A stretch of 64,000 nucleotides of DNA, from NCBI RefSeq assembly GCF_047126315.1, contig NZ_CP138953.1:4340001-4404000 (forward strand), read 5' to 3'. This document shows, piece after piece, positions 60,694 through 64,000 of this stretch; within the stretch, counting starts at the first letter, position 1, and each line of letters starts with the position of its first letter. Origin of the DNA: Shimia sp022448905 (GTDB lineage Bacteria; Pseudomonadota; Alphaproteobacteria; Rhodobacterales; Rhodobacteraceae). A model generated the notes under the pieces. That model was given only the letters and a program-made list of their open reading frames with translations, was not told the DNA's origin and did no database searches. Both the position numbers and the translations under genes were made by a program.

Positions 60694-61041
60694 ATGTCAA
60701 ACACTCTGGACACCGTCTTCTCTGCCCTCGCCGACCCAACACGGCGCGAAATTCTCAATATGTTGCTTGAGGATGATATGGCTGTGACCGATGTGGCGGA
60801 GCCGTTTGACATATCCCTTGCCGCCATTTCCAAGCACCTGATGATTCTCACTAAGGCCGGTTTGATCTCTCAGGAAAAGCGCGGTCGGGTAAAATGGTGC
60901 AAACTGGAGCCAGACGCGCTGCGTGCCGCTTCCGTCTGGATGCAGGGCTTTGGCCAATTTGAGCCCGTCAATCTGGATGCCTTTGAACGGTTCCTGGAAA
61001 CCGAGCTTACGCCGCCACCTGGCGCAGACACGCCCGAATAA
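60694..61041 (+). CDS. ArsR family transcriptional regulator
   Basis: A 115-residue winged-helix protein of the ArsR/SmtB fold: ALADPTRREILNMLLEDD, then FDISLAAISKHLMILTKAGL and the wing SQEKRGRVKWCKLE. The usual ELCVC metal site is absent, so metal sensing is unlikely. This is the class often linked to SRPBCC or DfsB-type partners. Its 3' end overlaps the convergent DfsB-like gene by 35 bp. AGG precedes the start. Confidence 0.85.
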   Translation: MSNTLDTVFSALADPTRREILNMLLEDDMAVTDVAEPFDISLAAISKHLMILTKAGLISQEKRGRVKWCKLEPDALRAASVWMQGFGQFEPVNLDAFERFLETELTPPPGADTPE

Positions 61042-61507
61042 ACTTCGCCGCAGAGCGGTAGTGCGACGAGGCAGCCGCCTCGGCCCAGCGCCCGGTGGTC
61101 CAGTTGTTGTTGCCACCCTTCATCGGCTTGCCATAGAGCGCCTCTTGGTCCAGCCCGTCAATCAAGCGATGCCAGCGCAAATGCGCGGCTTCAAACTCGG
61201 CTTTGGCTGTGCTCCAATCCACATCCTGATGCTTGGCCAACAGATCCGCGTTGTACGCTTTAAGCTGGTTCCACTTATACCCCGGCGCCGGAAAAGCCAC
61301 GGGCTTGCCCGCTTGCCCATCGGCATACCAACCCAAAAACAGATCAATCCAATGCGCCCGATGCACCAACACATCGCGCATACTCCAATTGTCTTCATAC
61401 TGAAGAAGCGCTGTGTCCGCTGGCACCGTTTCTATAACTTTTTGGAGCTTAGAGAATTCCTTGTCGGCAATGGCCAACAAATCCTCTTTTGTCGTGGCTG
61501 CAGGCAT
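61007..61507 (-). CDS. ClbS/DfsB family four-helix bundle protein
   Basis: A 166-residue DinB-like four-helix bundle of the DUF1706 group: TTKEDLLAIADKEFSKLQKV, WSMRDVLVHRAHWIDLFLGW and HYRSAAKFIRACLRQ. ClbS in E. coli protects from colibactin, and DfsB-like proteins may hydrolyse or bind reactive compounds. A metal-binding His is likely in the VHRAHW block, but a full triad cannot be confirmed. Convergent with the ArsR gene, overlapping it. Confidence 0.75.
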   Translation of the reverse strand: MPAATTKEDLLAIADKEFSKLQKVIETVPADTALLQYEDNWSMRDVLVHRAHWIDLFLGWYADGQAGKPVAFPAPGYKWNQLKAYNADLLAKHQDVDWSTAKAEFEAAHLRWHRLIDGLDQEALYGKPMKGGNNNWTTGRWAEAAASSHYRSAAKFIRACLRQVAA

Positions 61508-61583
61508 ATCAATCCTCCCGCGTCAGGATAGCCTCCTACGCACAGCTTGTCTTTGACGCGTGTCATAGCGCGGTCAAAAACTC

Positions 61584-62465
61584 TTACCCCTCATTTTCCA
61601 GCAGCATCCAAAGCGCGACACAAGTCAGGCCAATCCCAACCAGCACAAAGCCACTGGGCGCCCCATGCCCCAGACCAATCTCCCACAGGATCACCCAACT
61701 GGGCACCAGATAGGTGTAGGCCATGACTTTGGCACTGGGCAGATGCAGCGTCGCAAACTGCAACAACACAAAGGTGGCTGCAGAAGCAAACACCGCCAGA
61801 TAGACAATTGTCCCCCAGACCAGCGGTTCCAGCGCCAACCAGTCCGTCGTCCACAGGTCGCGCCATCCCACCCCGGTCAGGATCACTAAGCCCGCGATCA
61901 ACGTGCCAAAGGTGAAAACCACCGGCGCCTCACCGCGATTCAGCTTGCGCACCATCGGCGTATAAAGCGCGTGTAACATGCAGCCCCAGAAATAGTAGAT
62001 TTCCCCCTGCCCAACCTCAAACCGCAGAAACGCCTGCCAATCCGCCCGGAAAATCACCCACAACGCGCCGACAGCGCCAATACCCAGCGCAACAAACATG
62101 CGTTTGGTGGTGATCTGGCGCAGCAACACCCAACCAAAGCCTGCCGACATCAACGGTGTCAGTGTGAAAACGGCAGCCGTGCTCACCGGATGGGCCGTTT
62201 TTAGCCCCTCAAACATCAGCACAAAGTAACCGGCAAACAGCCCCCCTAGGATCAAGTACCGCCAGGGCGCCCGCCACGCAGAGGCCGGCAATCCCTTGGT
62301 CGCCAACGCCGCCACGCCAATCACCCCGGCCGCGATCAGAAACCGCACCGCATTAAGCGCCGCAGGCTCCACCGCATTGGCGCTCATCGATCCAAGCGAA
62401 AACGAGCCGGCCACCAAAGCGGAGAACAGCAACATGGCCAAATGGCCGCGAAGATGGAGGTTCAT
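61584..62465 (-). CDS. EamA/DMT family transporter
   Basis: A 293-residue membrane protein with ten predicted helices in two EamA repeats (first from MLLFSALVAGSFSLGSMSAN, second from about residue 150). Typical permease of drug/metabolite exporters; the substrate is unknown. The ATG overlaps the LysR stop codon (ATGA), so the start at 62465 is favoured over 62480. Confidence 0.88.
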   Translation of the reverse strand: MNLHLRGHLAMLLFSALVAGSFSLGSMSANAVEPAALNAVRFLIAAGVIGVAALATKGLPASAWRAPWRYLILGGLFAGYFVLMFEGLKTAHPVSTAAVFTLTPLMSAGFGWVLLRQITTKRMFVALGIGAVGALWVIFRADWQAFLRFEVGQGEIYYFWGCMLHALYTPMVRKLNRGEAPVVFTFGTLIAGLVILTGVGWRDLWTTDWLALEPLVWGTIVYLAVFASAATFVLLQFATLHLPSAKVMAYTYLVPSWVILWEIGLGHGAPSGFVLVGIGLTCVALWMLLENEG

Positions 62466-63346
62466 CGTGGGGCGGTCCAATCCTGCGCGCGCTCCTTCAG
62501 GAACGCCAAGAACGTCTGCACTTTAATGGTGCGGTGCAAATCTACGTGGGTGATCAAGCGCACATTGATGTCCCATTCCGGCTTGGGGGCCATCACCTGC
62601 TGCATCGGCTCGGTTGCCTCCACATCCCAAACCGGCAGGAACCCCAGCCCAGCCCCAGACCGAATAGCCGCCGCAATCGCCCGATCCGACGTTGAGCGGA
62701 ACACGACGTTTTCCCGCGGCACGTGGGTTTTGAGCCAACGATAAAATGGCGCGCGGCTGTCGGGATTGTCATGCCCCGCAAAGCGGTGGTTCACCAAATC
62801 CGCCTCATCTTTGGGCGCACCATGCTGGGCAATATAGCTGTCCGCGCCATAAAGCCCGGCCGGCAACTGCGCCAGTTTTTGCACGACATTGTCTGGCTGC
62901 ACCTCACCATCGCCAGCACGAATGGCCACATGCGCCTCACCATATTCCAACCGGAATACGCGATCCCCGGTCAGAAACCGCACCAGCAAACCCGGATGCG
63001 CCGCCTGAAAATCCGCCAGAATCGGCGCCACCAACGGGGCAAACCCGCCAAGCGCCGTCACCACCAGCTCGCCGGAGACATCCGCACCGCGTCCCTTAAT
63101 GCGTCCTTCGAGCTGACCAAACTGATCGTCGGTGGTCTGCGCCACCCGCATCAGGTCTTCACCCGCCTCCGTGGCCGTATAGCCCCGGGCATGACGCTGA
63201 AACAGTTTCACCCCCAGCTGAGCTTCCAACGCATCAATGTGCCGGATCACCGTCGCATGGTGCACGCCCAGCACCTCTGCGGCGCCGCTCACCGTCCCCT
63301 GCCGCGCCACCTGAAACGCTGTGCGCACCTCATCCCAGTTTTTCAT
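62462..63346 (-). CDS. LysR family transcriptional regulator
   Basis: A 294-residue LysR protein: MKNWDEVRTAFQVARQGTVS at the start, EVLGVHHATVIRHIDALEAQ as recognition helix region and LFQRHARGYTATEAG. It is coupled to the exporter gene by a 4-nt overlap and divergent from an azoreductase gene, 128 bp between starts, the typical LysR control arrangement. Likely controls both units. The inducer is unknown. Confidence 0.9.
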   Translation of the reverse strand: MKNWDEVRTAFQVARQGTVSGAAEVLGVHHATVIRHIDALEAQLGVKLFQRHARGYTATEAGEDLMRVAQTTDDQFGQLEGRIKGRGADVSGELVVTALGGFAPLVAPILADFQAAHPGLLVRFLTGDRVFRLEYGEAHVAIRAGDGEVQPDNVVQKLAQLPAGLYGADSYIAQHGAPKDEADLVNHRFAGHDNPDSRAPFYRWLKTHVPRENVVFRSTSDRAIAAAIRSGAGLGFLPVWDVEATEPMQQVMAPKPEWDINVRLITHVDLHRTIKVQTFLAFLKERAQDWTAPR

Positions 63347-63474
63347 ATCCCAACCTCAAAAACCATTTTGTGCATTTTCAAACACTACATGCGCATTAGT
63401 TGCGATTGTGTGTGAAATTGCAATAGCCCATCTTCCACTCAATCACAGACGCAACCCCTCACGGACACAAAGAC

Positions 63475-64000
63475 ATGACACACACCGTTCTGCACATCGA
63501 CACCTCCGCCCGCTTCACCGACTCCGCCTCCCGCGCTGCCTCCGCCGCACTCGTGACAGAGCAAAACGCCAGCCACGTGATCCGCCGTGATCTCTCCGAA
63601 ACCACGCTGCCATTCCTGGATGAAGGCTTTGCCCAAGCCACCTTCACCCCACCAGAAGCCCGCACCGAGGCTCAGAAGGAAGCGCTCGCAACATCCGACA
63701 CTCTGGTGGCCGAACTGCAAGCCGCCGACACCCTTGTCATCGGCGTCGCCATGTACAACTTCTCCATCCCGGCCAGCCTCAAGGCCTGGATCGACCAGAT
63801 CGCCCGCGCCGGTGTGACCTTCGCCTATACCGAGACCGGCCCCAAAGGCCTGCTGGAGGGCAAAAAGGCGGTTATCACCATCGCCTCCGGCGGCACAGAG
63901 GTGGGCTCCTACATCGACTTTGCCTCGGGCTACCTGCGCTTTGTGCTGGGCTTTGTCGGCATCACCGATGTGACCATCCTCAACAAAGACGGCGCCGAAG
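63475..64000 (+). CDS. azoR: FMN-dependent NADH-azoreductase (partial at window end)
   Basis: The first 175 residues of an azoreductase/flavodoxin-fold quinone reductase: TVLHIDTSARFTDSASRAAS (flavin phosphate region), MYNFSIPASLKAWIDQIARA and KAVITIASGGTEVG, which are AzoR hallmarks. About 20-30 residues at the C-terminus lie beyond the window. The enzyme reduces quinones and azo dyes with NADH. Divergent LysR control is probable. Confidence 0.9.
   Translation, partial: MTHTVLHIDTSARFTDSASRAASAALVTEQNASHVIRRDLSETTLPFLDEGFAQATFTPPEARTEAQKEALATSDTLVAELQAADTLVIGVAMYNFSIPASLKAWIDQIARAGVTFAYTETGPKGLLEGKKAVITIASGGTEVGSYIDFASGYLRFVLGFVGITDVTILNKDGAE

Overview
The window is a contiguous chromosomal stretch of a marine alphaproteobacterium of the Roseobacter group (Rhodobacteraceae). 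The evidence is the gene content: FnrL with TTGAT-type boxes, cco cytochrome oxidase genes with an adjacent hemN, the TrcR (DUF1013) cell-cycle regulator, an F0 operon with duplicated b/b' subunits, a Hint-domain protein, and GC-rich codon use throughout. The genus cannot be fixed from the sequence alone. No tRNA, rRNA, CRISPR array, insertion sequence or prophage was seen. One structural RNA, the small SRP RNA, is present.

Layout. 1-6.1 kb: rpsD with a readable promoter, two small exported proteins, a divergent HxlR regulator/VOC protein pair with an operator, a Hint-domain protein, and an LpxR-like outer-membrane protein. 5.5-9.6 kb: a two-component signalling locus with a LuxR-type response regulator divergent from an exported cysteine-free molybdopterin-fold protein and a hybrid histidine kinase. 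9.6-16.2 kb: a LysR-controlled acyl-CoA oxidation operon (SCP-x thiolase, two half-size MaoC proteins, LCAD-type dehydrogenase, SDR, AMACR-type racemase) that resembles the branched-chain/sterol side-chain beta-oxidation set of peroxisomes. 16.3-20 kb: haem genes hemE, hemC and hemF. 20-24.7 kb: an atypical SDR, RsmC, ClpS, a HAD hydrolase and a D-Ala-D-Ala carboxypeptidase.

24.7-37.1 kb is a microaerobic respiration island. It holds ccoNOQP and ccoGHIS (including a 52-residue ccoS), an AraC regulator placed between the two halves, a universal stress protein, fnrL and hemN. Four FNR-type sites lie in or upstream of these units. 37.2-43.7 kb: a YejABEF peptide importer with a translationally coupled acetyltransferase, then the SRP RNA. 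43.7-55.7 kb: housekeeping genes (nucleotidase, NAD-capping NudC-type hydrolase, pheA, a membrane-anchored cytochrome c, dnaX-ybaB-recR with an extra inserted gene, trcR, an RNase T2). 55.7-58.3 kb: the F0 ATP synthase operon. 58.5-59.4 kb: an AT-rich stretch with an Imm11-like gene bounded by two 24-bp near-identical direct repeats. 59.4-64 kb: a small regulator cluster (MarR with a clear operator, ArsR, a deiodinase-like redoxin, a DfsB-like protein) and a LysR/EamA/azoreductase locus cut by the window end.

The least explained items are the Imm11-like cassette with direct repeats, the cofactor-less molybdopterin-fold/hybrid-kinase locus, the AraC gene with its own FNR site inside the cco cluster, and a hairpin that covers a ribosome binding site next to the haem genes.
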